The notes under the pieces were generated by a model. The model had not been told where the DNA came from. It was given only the letters and a program-made list of their open reading frames with translations, and searched no databases. From Sphingomonas sp. Leaf208 (GTDB lineage Bacteria; Pseudomonadota; Alphaproteobacteria; Sphingomonadales; Sphingomonadaceae), in the NCBI RefSeq assembly GCF_001421415.1, contig NZ_LMKH01000002.1, forward strand, positions 1-64,000: a DNA stretch of 64,000 nt, read 5' to 3'. Below, piece by piece: positions 55,782-63,664 of the stretch; within the stretch, counting starts at the first letter, position 1; every line of letters starts with the position of its first letter. The translations under genes and the position numbers were made by a program.

Positions 55782-56808
55782 GAAATTGCACGTATCGCGA
55801 CGCGTGCGCGAGATCGATCACTCCGGTGTCCTCGATCTGGAGGCATTGATAGCGACCGACGAGCCGGTGATCCTTCGCGGGCTCGCCGGCGACTGGCCGC
55901 TGGTCCAGGCCGGACGCAAGTCGCCGCAAGAGGCTGCCGCGTATCTGCGCCGGTTCGATGCAGGCCGCCCCGTCACTGGCTATGTCGGCGATCCGGCGAT
56001 CAGGGGGCGCTTCCATTATGACGAGACCGCGACCGCGATGAACTTCACCGCCGAGCGGATCGCGCTTGGCGTCTTCCTAGATTCCGTGCTTGGTCATCTC
56101 GGCGACGCTGAGGCACCCGCTTATTATATCGGCTCCACCGATCTCGACACCTATCTCCTCGGGTTCCGCGCTGAGAACGACCTGATACCGCACGGCAACG
56201 TGTTCGATCGCCACCCGCCGCTCGCTAGCATCTGGATCGGCAACCGCACGATCGCGTCCGCGCACCATGACATGTCGAACAACGCGGCGGTCTGCGCAGT
56301 CGGGCGACGACGCTTCACGCTGTTCCCACCGGACCAGGTCGCCAACCTCTATCCCGGCCCGCTCGCGCCGACTCCTGGAGGGCAGGTGGTGAGCATGGTG
56401 GATCTCGCCGCGCCCGATCTTGAGGCTTATCCACGCTTCGCGGCCGCGATTGCCGCCGGATCAGTGGCGGATCTGGAGGCAGGCGACGTCCTCGTCTACC
56501 CGGCTTTGTGGTGGCACCATGTCGAGGCGCTCGACGACTTCAACGTGCTCGTGAACTATTGGTGGAACGCGGCGCCCGCCTTCATGGATACGCCGATGGA
56601 CACGATGCTGCACGCTCTGCTGAGCCTGCGCGACCGGCCCCCGCAGGAGAAGCGCGCGTGGCGCGCGATGTTCGATCATTACGTGTTCGGCGATGCGGAG
56701 GCGGTTGCAGCGCATCTACCACCGCCTGCGCGCGGACCGCTCGCACCGCTCGACGAGCCCGGCGCACGTCAGTTGCGCGCCTACCTGCTGCACCGGCTGA
56801 ACCGATGA
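55774..56808 (+). CDS. Cupin-like (JmjC-type, cupin_8) protein
   Basis: A 344-residue paralog of the protein at 5019. ILRGLAGDWPLVQAG is the family N terminus. Iron ligands are predicted in SAHHDMSNN (HxD) and LWWHHVEAL (distal His), and GRRRFTLFPPDQVANLYPGP is the clade marker. It is probably an Fe(II)/2-oxoglutarate oxygenase, cytoplasmic, of unknown substrate. It overlaps SapC at its start (8 bases) and the halogenase-like gene at its end (ATGA), so these three proteins are made together and may act in one pathway. Confidence 0.85.
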   Translation: MAEKLHVSRRVREIDHSGVLDLEALIATDEPVILRGLAGDWPLVQAGRKSPQEAAAYLRRFDAGRPVTGYVGDPAIRGRFHYDETATAMNFTAERIALGVFLDSVLGHLGDAEAPAYYIGSTDLDTYLLGFRAENDLIPHGNVFDRHPPLASIWIGNRTIASAHHDMSNNAAVCAVGRRRFTLFPPDQVANLYPGPLAPTPGGQVVSMVDLAAPDLEAYPRFAAAIAAGSVADLEAGDVLVYPALWWHHVEALDDFNVLVNYWWNAAPAFMDTPMDTMLHALLSLRDRPPQEKRAWRAMFDHYVFGDAEAVAAHLPPPARGPLAPLDEPGARQLRAYLLHRLNR

Positions 56809-58304
56809 GCGAGTTTTCCGAAGCACAGCGTACCCGCGTCGTCGTCGCGGGTGGTGGCACAGCGGGCTGGATCGCGGCTGCGGCAATTGTGCGCCAGCTC
56901 GGGCCCCTGGTCGATGTGACGCTCATCGAATCAGACGAGATCGGCACCGTCGGCGTCGGCGAATCCACCATACCGACCGCGCGCAGTTTCCACGCGTTTC
57001 TCGGCATCGACGAGGCGGCGTTCATGCGTGCCACGCAAGCCACCTTCAAGCTCGGCATCGCATTCGAGAACTGGGGCCAGGTCGGCGACCGTTATTTCCA
57101 TCCGTTCGGCAGCGTCGGCAGGTCGGTGGCGATCGCCGACTTCCAGCATTTCTGGCTGGAGGCACGCGCACGCGGGTTCGGTGGCCCGTACGGCGACTAT
57201 TCGCTCGAACAGCAGGCTGCCGGCGCGGGCCTCTTCGGTCACGACGAGCAGCATTCGCTGGCCTACGCCTATCACCTCGATGCGACCGCCTATGCCCGGT
57301 TCCTGCGCACGCTGGCCGAACCCTGGGGCGTCCGGCGCGCCGAAGGACGCATCGAGCGGGTCGAACGGGACGGCGAGGGGGGCGATATCGCCGCGCTCGT
57401 CCTGGCATCGGGTGAGCGGATCGCGGGCGATCTGTTCATAGATTGCACCGGCTTCCGCGCGCTTCTGACCGAAGGCGCGCTCGGGACCGGCTTTGAGGAC
57501 TGGTCGGAATGGCTTTCGACCGACCGGGCGCTTGCCGTGCAGACGGAGACGGTCGCACCCCCCGTGCCGTACACGCGTGCGATCGCGCATGGAGCTGGCT
57601 GGCGCTGGCAAATTCCGCTTCAGACGCGGACCGGTAACGGCCTTGTCTATTCCAGCGCGCACATGACCGACGACGAGGCGCACGCGACGTTGATCGGCGC
57701 TCTTGATGGCCGCCCGCTGTTCGAGCCCCGACCGCTGCGGTTCCGCTCTGGGATGCGACGCAAGGCGTGGAACCGAAACTGTATCGCGCTGGGTCTGGCG
57801 GCGGGATTTATCGAGCCACTTGAATCAACCAGCATCCATCTGATCATGAATGCGGTGATCCGCCTGATACAGCTGTTCCCATTCCGGGGCGACGATCACG
57901 TCGCACTCGCGGCGCGCTTCAACGCGCAGTCCCGGCACGAGTGGGAGCATGTGCGCGACTTCATCATCCTCCATTACCACGTCACCCAACGTGACGATTC
58001 TCCGTTCTGGCGCGACTGCGCCCACATGACGATTCCTGATAGCCTCGCTGGGCGGATCGCACTCTTCACGAAGACCGCTGGCGCCTGGCAGGGACAGGAC
58101 GACCTGTTCAGGATCGATTCCTGGGTCTCAGTCATGCTCGGGCAAGGCGTCGAGCCCCGCGCGCATCATCGCATCGCGCGCATCATTAAGGAACAGGAGT
58201 TGCAAACCTCCTTTGCAGATCTTTCCAGAGGAATAACGAGTACAATGCGGGCGCTACCGCGACATTGCGATTTCCTAGCGCAGTATTGCCTGGCTGACGG
58301 CTGA
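56805..58304 (+). CDS. Tryptophan halogenase-like flavoprotein
   Basis: A 499-residue relative of the protein at 14179. GGGTAGWIAAAAI binds FAD. VGVGESTIPTARSFHAFLGI follows, then a Lys in QATFKLGIAFENWG at the expected catalytic place, and WRWQIP, the W-x-W-x-I-P halogenase signature. AAGFIEPLESTSIHLI is the conserved C-terminal block. No signal peptide is seen. A flavin reductase is needed as partner but none is in the window. The start overlaps the cupin stop by 4 bases. The native substrate of this clade is unknown to me; whether it halogenates at all here is not shown by sequence. Confidence 0.85.
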   Translation: MSEFSEAQRTRVVVAGGGTAGWIAAAAIVRQLGPLVDVTLIESDEIGTVGVGESTIPTARSFHAFLGIDEAAFMRATQATFKLGIAFENWGQVGDRYFHPFGSVGRSVAIADFQHFWLEARARGFGGPYGDYSLEQQAAGAGLFGHDEQHSLAYAYHLDATAYARFLRTLAEPWGVRRAEGRIERVERDGEGGDIAALVLASGERIAGDLFIDCTGFRALLTEGALGTGFEDWSEWLSTDRALAVQTETVAPPVPYTRAIAHGAGWRWQIPLQTRTGNGLVYSSAHMTDDEAHATLIGALDGRPLFEPRPLRFRSGMRRKAWNRNCIALGLAAGFIEPLESTSIHLIMNAVIRLIQLFPFRGDDHVALAARFNAQSRHEWEHVRDFIILHYHVTQRDDSPFWRDCAHMTIPDSLAGRIALFTKTAGAWQGQDDLFRIDSWVSVMLGQGVEPRAHHRIARIIKEQELQTSFADLSRGITSTMRALPRHCDFLAQYCLADG

Positions 58305-58460
58305 TGCATCACGTAGGCACTGCTTTGGACGGATATTTTACAAGACGGGAATACTCTTATGTGTGGAGAAGGAGCCCACCAAAAAGAGTTTCTGGATCCA
58401 CAAGGCACTGATATCCCTAAGCCATCCACGCTGCTGTTTCCAAAGGCGGCGCTACACCTT

Positions 58461-58530
58461 CTCTGACGATGAACCGCCGTCCGAAGTTGGGAAGCGTAAA
58501 TGGGCACCGGAGTGTCCGGAAGTGAGTCGG
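58461..58530 (+). repeat. Dispersed two-part intergenic repeat, copy 8
   Basis: First half-unit TGAACCGCCGTCCGAAGTTG, diverged second GAGTGTCCGGAAGTGAGTCG. With copy 9 it flanks the DUF885 gene and the remnant on both sides in the same orientation. Confidence 0.5.
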
Positions 58531-58589
58531 CGTCAATCGAAGTTCGAAGGTGCATGCCCGGAAGTCCGCGTGCGCATGTTCCTCGGCAA

Positions 58590-58789
58590 TCCACTGCAAA
58601 AATCGACAGCGGCATCGCACCGGCTTCCTGTACATCATCGAAATGCCTCACTTCGAAGCGATTGCCGGCCATTGCCTTGGCCTTCTCCCGTACGCGCAGC
58701 CGGGCAGCATAGCCGATCTTGTAGCGGCACGCTTGCCCGGGTGAAACGCAATAGCGCTCGACCTCGCGCTGCGAGCACCCGAGGCGAAG
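58590..58789 (-). pseudogene. C-terminal remnant of a second DUF885 peptidase
   Basis: The minus-strand frame reads GCSQREVERYCVSPGQACRY and continues KIGYAARLRVREKAKAMAGN, then RFEVRHFDDVQEAGAMPLSIF. This aligns along its whole length with the C terminus of the intact neighbour (EVDRYISWPGQALAYKLG, then RFDQRRFHDALLNMGSVPLP). It is not identical, so it comes from a diverged paralog, not a recent duplicate. No start or upstream part remains; it begins right after the intact gene's stop. Confidence 0.75.
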
Positions 58790-58798
58790 CCGACCGTA

Positions 58799-60523
58799 TC
58801 AGCGTGATTTCTCTGCCGCGATCCACTTCATCATCTCGGCCTCCATCGCTGGCAGGGGGACTGAGCCCATGTTGAGCAGGGCGTCGTGAAAGCGGCGCTG
58901 GTCGAAGCGGTCGCCCAATTCCCCCTCCGCCTTTGCGCGCAGCCCGCGCATCTTCATCTCCCCGAGCTTGTAGGCCAGTGCCTGCCCCGGCCAGCTGATG
59001 TATCGGTCGACCTCGATCTCGACGTCGAGCTTCGCGAGCGCTGTGTGTCCGGCGAGGTAGTCGATCGCCTGCTGCCGGCTCCACCCCATCGAATGGATGC
59101 CGGTGTCGATGACGAGGCGGGCGGCGCGCCACATCTCGAAGGTCTCGCGACCGAATTCCTCGTACGGCGTGCGGTACATGCCGAGCTTTGTGCCGAGCCA
59201 TTCCGAATAGAGCCCCCAACCTTCGCCATAGCCCGAGAAATATGTCTGGCGGCGGAAGGCGGGGCGGCTGGGGGCTTCCAATGCCATTGCAGCTTGATGG
59301 CTGTGACCGGGGACACATTCGTGCAGCGTCAGCGCAACGATGCTGTACAGCGGGCGTGACTTCAGGTCGTAGGTATTCATGAGGCATGCGCTGAGCCCAC
59401 CGCGACCCGAGGTGTAGACCGGCGCGATCGCGTCGGGCACCGGCTGGATGGTGAAGCGGTAACGGGGAAGGGTGGTGAAGACGTCCTTCAGCTGACCGTC
59501 CATCCGCTTCGCCACATAGGCCGAGAAGCCGAGCAGTTCGTCCGGGGTTCGGGCGTAGAATTGCGGGTCGCTGCGCAGGAAGGCGAGGAAGTCGGCGAAG
59601 CTGCCCTTGAAGCCGGTGGTGGCGATCGTCGTCTTCATGTCGGCGTCGATGCGCGAAACTTCCTTGAGGCCGATCTGATGGATCGCCTCCGGTGTGAGAT
59701 CGAGGGTCGTGTATTCGCGGATCTGGCTTTTGTAGAACGACTCGCCGTCAGGCAGTGCAGAGGCGCTGACCGTCGTGCGCGTGCCGGGCAGGTAGGTGCC
59801 GCGGTAGAAGACGAGGAGCTTCGCATAGGCGGGGGCCGCGGCGGTATCGATCGCAGCCAGTCCCTCTGCCCGCATCGACGCCTGCTGGCTTGCCGAGATC
59901 GAAGCGGGCATTGCCGTGAACGGTTCGGCGAGCGGGTTGTCGGCGCCCGGCTTGGTGAAGGCGGCAATGGTCGCATCGCGCCCAGCGAGCGACACGCGTG
60001 GCGGCGTGAAGCCGCGCTTCAGTCCGGCGCGCATGTTGGCGATGTTCTGGTCGAACCAGCGCGGCACATCCTTGAGCCGGCCGATGTAGCGGCGATAGTC
60101 GTCGGCGTTCTCGAGCGGGGCATAGGGCTTCACTTCGCCCCAGAAGTAGGAATCGCTGTTGAGCGGCGCCTCGTAGGTGCGGAAGTCGATGTTCGCGACT
60201 TCGCCGCGGAGCGACTCCTTGAGGACGGCGGCGTTCAATCGCTCTTCGGAGGAAAGTTGCGTCGCGGGAATACGTGCGATGCGGTCGAGAACTGTGCTCC
60301 AGTAGGTGCGCCGGCGCGCCCAGTCAGCGGGGGCGACGGCGGGGAAATGATCATCGGACTTGCTGCGCAAGCCGTCCGCAATCTGCGCGAGCTCCTTCTG
60401 TCGCCATTCCCATTCAGCGTCGTAGATCGCCTTAAGCTGCGCATCCGCCGAGCTCGGCTGGGCCCAAGCCGTTGCTGGAGCAAGTGCAACAAGCACCGTC
60501 GCGGCCACATATTCAAACCTCAT
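58799..60523 (-). CDS. DUF885 family protein (predicted secreted metallopeptidase)
   Basis: A 574-residue protein with signal peptide (VAATVLVALAPATAWAQP). The block ALTLHECVPGHSHQAAMAL contains the HExxxGH motif of DUF885, and FSGYGEGWGLYSEWLG follows; both are typical of this family, annotated as predicted peptidases with little experimental backing. The C-terminal EVDRYISWPGQALAYKLGEMK and RFDQRRFHDALL are also conserved. ATG 60523 is set by GGGGA just upstream and the signal peptide. A decayed copy of its first 150 bases and promoter lies at 46443, and the tail of a paralog directly follows its stop. Confidence 0.82.
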   Translation of the reverse strand: MRFEYVAATVLVALAPATAWAQPSSADAQLKAIYDAEWEWRQKELAQIADGLRSKSDDHFPAVAPADWARRRTYWSTVLDRIARIPATQLSSEERLNAAVLKESLRGEVANIDFRTYEAPLNSDSYFWGEVKPYAPLENADDYRRYIGRLKDVPRWFDQNIANMRAGLKRGFTPPRVSLAGRDATIAAFTKPGADNPLAEPFTAMPASISASQQASMRAEGLAAIDTAAAPAYAKLLVFYRGTYLPGTRTTVSASALPDGESFYKSQIREYTTLDLTPEAIHQIGLKEVSRIDADMKTTIATTGFKGSFADFLAFLRSDPQFYARTPDELLGFSAYVAKRMDGQLKDVFTTLPRYRFTIQPVPDAIAPVYTSGRGGLSACLMNTYDLKSRPLYSIVALTLHECVPGHSHQAAMALEAPSRPAFRRQTYFSGYGEGWGLYSEWLGTKLGMYRTPYEEFGRETFEMWRAARLVIDTGIHSMGWSRQQAIDYLAGHTALAKLDVEIEVDRYISWPGQALAYKLGEMKMRGLRAKAEGELGDRFDQRRFHDALLNMGSVPLPAMEAEMMKWIAAEKSR

Positions 60524-60657
60524 CGTGTCCCCATTTTCCGCTTGTTGCGGCAGTCGTACCTCCCTCAGTCGGCAAGGGAAAGCGCGCCGGATTTCCTTCG
60601 TCGGCCGCGTGAAATTCAACTGTGCCGTGTCCTCGTTGTCGCATCTTGCCAGCTGTG

Positions 60658-60720
60658 GATGAACGAACGGCTGAAGTTAGGAAGAGTGTATGACGGTCTG
60701 AACGTCCGCATTTGGGTCGT
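60658..60720 (+). repeat. Dispersed two-part intergenic repeat, copy 9
   Basis: Best-kept copy: first half-unit TGAACGAACGGCTGAAGTTA, second TGAACGTCCGCATTTGGGTC. It is upstream of the DUF885 gene. Confidence 0.68.
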
Positions 60721-60799
60721 CGGGGCTGCTTCAGGGAGGCTTTGCGTTACCCTAGCGCTGATAGCCGCAAACAGTCGACGCCTATGACATGCTGTGTGC

Positions 60800-61294
60800 T
60801 TATAGGTTGGCCTGTTCCTCTCCGTTTAAGTTAGCATCGGGACCGTAATAGAGTTCAGCGCACGCTCTGCGCAGGCAGCCGCCCTCGATCTCGATATCGT
60901 CCCGATAGGCGTCCCCGATGAAGCCGAGGGTGTCGACGTGCTTTGCCTCGAAATACATCGGATGGACATCGTTGCGACCAGCACCGTAAACGACGCGGCC
61001 GACTTTCGACCAGATCGATGCCATCGTGCACATGCCGCAGGGCTGGAGTGTCGAGTATAACGTTGCCCCGCGCAGCTCCAGTTCTCCGGTTTGCTCACAA
61101 GCCCGACGGATCGCCATCATCTCGGCATGAGCGGTTGCGTCAGGCAACTCCTTGGTCTGATTGCGTTCGGCGGCAATCACCTTCCCGTCTAGCACGATGA
61201 CGCATCCAAGCGGGGAGGCTGAGGGGTCGGACCCTTTGGAGCGCGCGACGTCTATCGCCATTTGCATCCAGTGTTCGTCGGTATCGGTCTGCAT
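60800..61294 (-). CDS. Nucleoside/guanine deaminase-like (CDA fold) protein
   Basis: A 164-residue cytoplasmic zinc deaminase. TAHAEMMAIRRA provides the zinc His and catalytic Glu, LQPCGMCTMASIW the two Cys ligands. The C-terminal part (VVYGAGRNDVHPMYF, GFIGDAYRDDIEIEGG) resembles guanine deaminases and related nucleoside deaminases more than tRNA adenosine deaminase. It probably deaminates a purine or pyrimidine base. ATG 61294 fits family length; ATG 61333 would add 13 residues. Neither has a clear ribosome site. It follows the PLP enzyme on the same strand with a short gap. Confidence 0.8.
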   Translation of the reverse strand: MQTDTDEHWMQMAIDVARSKGSDPSASPLGCVIVLDGKVIAAERNQTKELPDATAHAEMMAIRRACEQTGELELRGATLYSTLQPCGMCTMASIWSKVGRVVYGAGRNDVHPMYFEAKHVDTLGFIGDAYRDDIEIEGGCLRRACAELYYGPDANLNGEEQANL

Positions 61295-61351
61295 TGCGTG
61301 TACACTAATTGCAGTTGCTGTTAAATTTGGCATGTCGATCCGGTTGCTGCG

Positions 61352-62812
61352 TCAGCTCTGAACCACCCTGAGGGTCGCTTCTGTGGGATCGACCGGATCC
61401 ATCACGAAAGCCCCGGCATCACGGTTCGCGACAAGCCATGCGACGTGTGCAGCAGTGATGCGCTGGCCCGGCACAAGTCGGGGGACGCCGGGCGGCGCGG
61501 GCGCGATCATCTCGGCTGCGATCCTTCCCTCAGCCGCCTCGTAGGCCACCATCGCGGCTAGGCCGTAGAGTGCCGCAGGCCCGGGCATCGCCATGTCGAC
61601 GGACAGGGTGCCGATCCCGGGCACAGGCGAGATTGCCGGCAGGATGGAGGGATCGGAACCGAGCCGCTTCACGAGATCCTGCAAGCCACCGACGAGCTTG
61701 CGGAGATCGGACTTGGTTGTGCCCAGCGACAGAACGGCCAGGATATGCCGGGCGTCGGATAGCCCCATGCTGATCCGGTGATGCTTGTAGAGCCAATCGT
61801 CGATGGCATACCCCGACACACCTAGCGCCGAGACGTCGATCAGTACCTTCGTGACGTCCAGATCGGCGTCTGCCGGCAAATCGTCGCGACCAAACGCGCG
61901 TAGCGGCGCGATACCGGCAATCTTCTTCCGAAGCTTCTCCGCCAGCGCAATGATGCCGTTCCACATCTGCTCCCCGTTCAACGCGTGATCTCGGCGGGTC
62001 GCGTCAAGCGTTGCTAGGATCGGTACCGATGGGCTGGTGGTCTCGAACAGCTCATAGGCCATCCACAATCGCTGGCGATCGATCAGGTCGCCCTTGGCGA
62101 CGATCACCGATCCCTGCGCGAGGGCCCCCATCGTCTTATGGGCGCTGTAGACGGCGGCATCCGCCCCCTTGGTAAGCGGATCGTCCGGAAGCCCCTCACA
62201 GAACGCGAAGGCACCGCCCCAGGCGGCATCGACGATGAGGGGGATGCCGTGATCGTGACAAACAGCAGCGAGCGACGCTATGTCACTCGTGACGCCGTAG
62301 TAGGTCGGGCTGACGACGATGAATGCCTTGGCAGTCGGATTGGCTGCCAGTGCGGCGCTAAGCGCTTGCGGCTCGACGCCATGCTCGATGTCCCATTCCC
62401 CGTCGATCTGGACCGGCACGATGGCGGCATCGAGCCCCGTCGCGAGCGCGTAGGTACGCTCGGCCTTGTGGGCATTCGCCGCGATCAAAATGGTGTCACC
62501 CGGTCCGGCGACCGAGGCCATAACCGTGTGAAGACTCTGGGTGGATCCGCCGGTTACAAACCGGCAAAAGTCGGCATTCCAGGCCTCCGCCGCGATCTCG
62601 TGCGCACGTTGAAGGGCCAGCTTGCCTTCGGTACGATCATCGAGCCCCTTCGGCGTCAGCACGTCGGCTTCAAAAACGCGCTTGCCGAGCAGTGCCCTCA
62701 TCCCGCCAGGAATGGCTGCACCCTGGTTGTGGCCCGGCGCTCCAAATCCGATGACTGGTCTCTTCTCGATCGCCGCCAATGCATCGGCCAACGGCGCACT
62801 CTTCTGATCCAT
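61352..62812 (-). CDS. PLP-dependent amino acid decarboxylase/aminotransferase (Orn/Lys/Arg decarboxylase class)
   Basis: A 486-residue cytoplasmic enzyme of the fold-type I group. PVIGFGAPGHNQGAAIP and RFVTGGSTQSLHTVM are N-terminal marks (GHNQG is typical of the Orn/Lys/Arg decarboxylase major domain). PLIVDAAWGGAFAF has the PLP-ring Asp and VYSAHKTMGALAQGS the Schiff-base Lys. The C terminus (LVPGQRITAAHVAWL) also fits that class. Substrate could be lysine, arginine or ornithine, or another amino acid. ATG 62812 is supported by AGGAGAGGG. No antiporter gene is adjacent, so an acid-resistance role is not implied. Confidence 0.82.
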   Translation of the reverse strand: MDQKSAPLADALAAIEKRPVIGFGAPGHNQGAAIPGGMRALLGKRVFEADVLTPKGLDDRTEGKLALQRAHEIAAEAWNADFCRFVTGGSTQSLHTVMASVAGPGDTILIAANAHKAERTYALATGLDAAIVPVQIDGEWDIEHGVEPQALSAALAANPTAKAFIVVSPTYYGVTSDIASLAAVCHDHGIPLIVDAAWGGAFAFCEGLPDDPLTKGADAAVYSAHKTMGALAQGSVIVAKGDLIDRQRLWMAYELFETTSPSVPILATLDATRRDHALNGEQMWNGIIALAEKLRKKIAGIAPLRAFGRDDLPADADLDVTKVLIDVSALGVSGYAIDDWLYKHHRISMGLSDARHILAVLSLGTTKSDLRKLVGGLQDLVKRLGSDPSILPAISPVPGIGTLSVDMAMPGPAALYGLAAMVAYEAAEGRIAAEMIAPAPPGVPRLVPGQRITAAHVAWLVANRDAGAFVMDPVDPTEATLRVVQS

Positions 62813-63015
62813 GCCGAACCCTCTCCTGATCGAGTGGGTGAAACGCACGGATACTGGAAAGCCCCTTCACGATGGTTGATCTTCTTTACCAAACAAGCAG
62901 TTATCCGCCCAAGGCGGACATGAATCAAACCTTCCGCCTAGCTGTCTAGGGCGCTCATCGATAGCAAAGCCCTTTTCCAACATTCCGTCACCAAGGGTAC
63001 GAAAGAGGAAGAGCT

Positions 63016-63222
63016 ATGAGGAACGAGATGCCGATCAACGTCAACGCGGCGAGTGCGGCGGAGTTGGACGCCATCCCGGCGCTAGCGGGGCACGGGTTCG
63101 AGATCGTCCGCTATCGTGAGGAACGGGGCGGGTTCAGTGACCTGAGACAACTTGATGAAGTACCCGGTCTTACCGGTAAGGCCGATGGCGCGACTGCTTC
63201 ACTGACCGTCGGCGATCGCTGA
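63016..63222 (+). CDS. Small helix-hairpin-helix protein (ComEA-like)
   Basis: A 68-residue protein. MPINVNAASAAELDAIPALAGHG and the spaced second hairpin FSDLRQLDEVPGLTG match the helix-hairpin-helix repeat of ComEA-type DNA-binding domains. There is no signal peptide or membrane helix, unlike full ComEA. The ribosome site AGAGGAAGAG lies just before ATG 63016. It converges with, and at the stop nearly touches, the response regulator gene. Role unknown; non-specific DNA binding is likely. Confidence 0.75.
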   Translation: MRNEMPINVNAASAAELDAIPALAGHGFEIVRYREERGGFSDLRQLDEVPGLTGKADGATASLTVGDR

Positions 63223-63223
63223 C

Positions 63224-63573
63224 TCAGGCGGGCGCCAAGCTTTGGAACGCCGCGATAAGAGCCTGTTCGTTGATTGGCTTGTCGAGAACAACCATCGATG
63301 GCCGACTGACGTGGCATACTCGCGCGTGCCAGTCACGAAGATGACGGGCGTCGGCCCATGCTCTAAGATGATGGCTTCAACCGCGGCAGGCCCGGTACCG
63401 GCTGAGAGATTGACGTCGGACATGATGATGGAGGGAGGCCGCAACCTCGCGGCATCGATTGCCTCATCCTGCGAGGCAGCCTGATCAAAGGATGTCCCGC
63501 CAGCCCGTTCGATCAGCTGGATGATGTGATCGGCGATGAGGAAATCATCCTCGATGACGAGCACATGGCACAT
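63224..63573 (-). pseudogene. Response regulator receiver protein, frameshifted near the C terminus
   Basis: From ATG 63573 the frame reads MCHVLVIEDDFLIADHIIQL, with acidic pocket (EDD), the phosphorylation Asp in IIMSDVNLS and the Thr in VIFVTGTRE. It then drifts into an unrelated tail. One frame over, the correct end appears: PSMVVLDKPINEQALIAAFQ with the conserved Lys (LDKP) and a stop at 63224. The break is between 63303 and 63315, where one base is missing. Restored, it is a single-domain regulator of about 116 residues. It precedes a histidine kinase on the same strand. Read error or recent loss. Confidence 0.8.
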
Positions 63574-63664
63574 ATGACAGATCCCGATAAGCTGAGCTCT
63601 TAACCAATATGGTCACGCAATGGGCCCGCCACGGGGTTAATAAATGTCAGACAAGGTCGAAAGC

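Larger units (their letters stand above)
58305..58798. other. Gap with a repeat and a peptidase remnant
   Basis: About 490 bases without an intact gene. It contains repeat copy 8 and, on the minus strand, the tail of a second DUF885 gene (58590-58789). Confidence 0.6.
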
